A DNA stretch of 30,720 nt from Faecalibacterium sp. UBA1762 (GTDB lineage: Bacteria > Bacillota > Clostridia > Oscillospirales > Ruminococcaceae). A model generated the notes under the pieces. That model saw only the letters and a program-made list of their open reading frames with translations, had not been told where the DNA came from and did no database searches. Made by a program: the position numbers and the translations under genes. This document shows, piece after piece, positions 30,552-30,720 of the stretch; positions within the stretch are counted from its first letter, which is position 1; the number at the start of each line of letters is the position of its first letter. The stretch is from contig DCHC01000043.1 in assembly GCA_002314755.1 (NCBI GenBank), forward strand, positions 1-30,720, written 5' to 3'.

Positions 30552-30720
30552 ATGGAAGAGCGTAACCTGAGAAAGACCCGTGTGGGTATCGTTGTCTCTG
30601 ACAAGATGGACAAGACCATCGTCGTGGCCGTCCGTGACAACGTCAAGCATCCTCTCTACAAGAAGATCATCAAGCGCACCGTGAAGTTTAAGGCACATGA
30701 CGAGAACAACGAGTGCGGCA
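30552..30720 (+). CDS. rpsQ: 30S ribosomal protein S17, 5' part
   Basis: The first 56 codons of S17, cut by the window edge. RNLRKTRVGIVVSDKMDKTI followed by VKHPLYKKIIKRTVKFKAHDE is the S17 oligonucleotide-binding fold. GAGAGGAG precedes the ATG. It continues the S10 operon past 30720. Confidence 0.95.
   Translation, partial: MEERNLRKTRVGIVVSDKMDKTIVVAVRDNVKHPLYKKIIKRTVKFKAHDENNECG

Noticed and set aside
1..30720. CRISPR arrays, tRNA or rRNA genes, and prophage modules
   Set aside because: No regularly spaced repeats, cloverleaf sequences or phage structural or integrase genes were seen in reading both strands.

Overview
This window looks like the chromosome of a low-to-moderate GC Firmicute. 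The best guess is a gut-type Clostridia of the Oscillospirales/Ruminococcaceae kind. That is inferred from an S10 ribosomal operon in Firmicutes order, an RqcH/NFACT protein, TrmK and Nif3 (YqfN/YqfO) homologues, a YnzC-type DUF896 protein, a SpoVB-like flippase and strong AGGAGG-type ribosome binding sites. No species can be named from sequence alone.

Layout. (1) 1-6310 is a sugar-catabolism locus. A LuxR-type regulator runs off the left edge. A GTG-started AraC regulator is divergent from the operon ulaE-like 3-epimerase, lyxK-like kinase, ulaF/araD-like 4-epimerase and a cupin with a phosphomannose-isomerase-like metal site. Together they would turn L-xylulose into D-xylulose 5-phosphate; the cupin is the candidate aldose isomerase that makes L-xylulose. 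The divergent promoter has a 20-bp direct repeat offset by 21 bp, as expected for an AraC operator. (2) 6320-10150 is a mobile, AT-richer scar: an intact IS200-type element, a truncated exopolysaccharide glycosyltransferase, an intact Wzz/BY-kinase fusion, and a decayed IS30 element carrying two TAG nonsense codons and two compensating frameshifts. (3) 10320-15360, minus strand: MATE exporter, homocysteine methyltransferase with what looks like a vestigial pterin-domain tail, DUF896 protein, rhomboid-like protein lacking the catalytic serine motif, and a MalY/PatB aminotransferase, closed by a strong terminator. The lyase makes homocysteine and the methyltransferase uses it, so the cluster has a methionine theme. 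(4) 15460-25235, plus strand: SpoVB-like flippase, DEAD-box helicase, DUF1858 protein, TrmK-like protein, Nif3-like protein, a large LTA-synthase-like membrane sulfatase-fold protein, and RqcH. (5) 25205-30720: the S10 operon (rpsJ, rplC, rplD, rplW, rplB, rpsS, rplV, rpsC, rplP, rpmC, partial rpsQ), preceded by a leader of about 340 nt.

The most unusual non-coding signals are in the ribosomal operon. The rplW-rplB gap can fold as a perfect three-way junction (7, 8 and 7 bp), and its closing strand can instead pair in a chain of competing ACCC/GGGT hairpins. The rpsJ-rplC gap is also hairpin-rich. No tRNA, rRNA or CRISPR array was seen.
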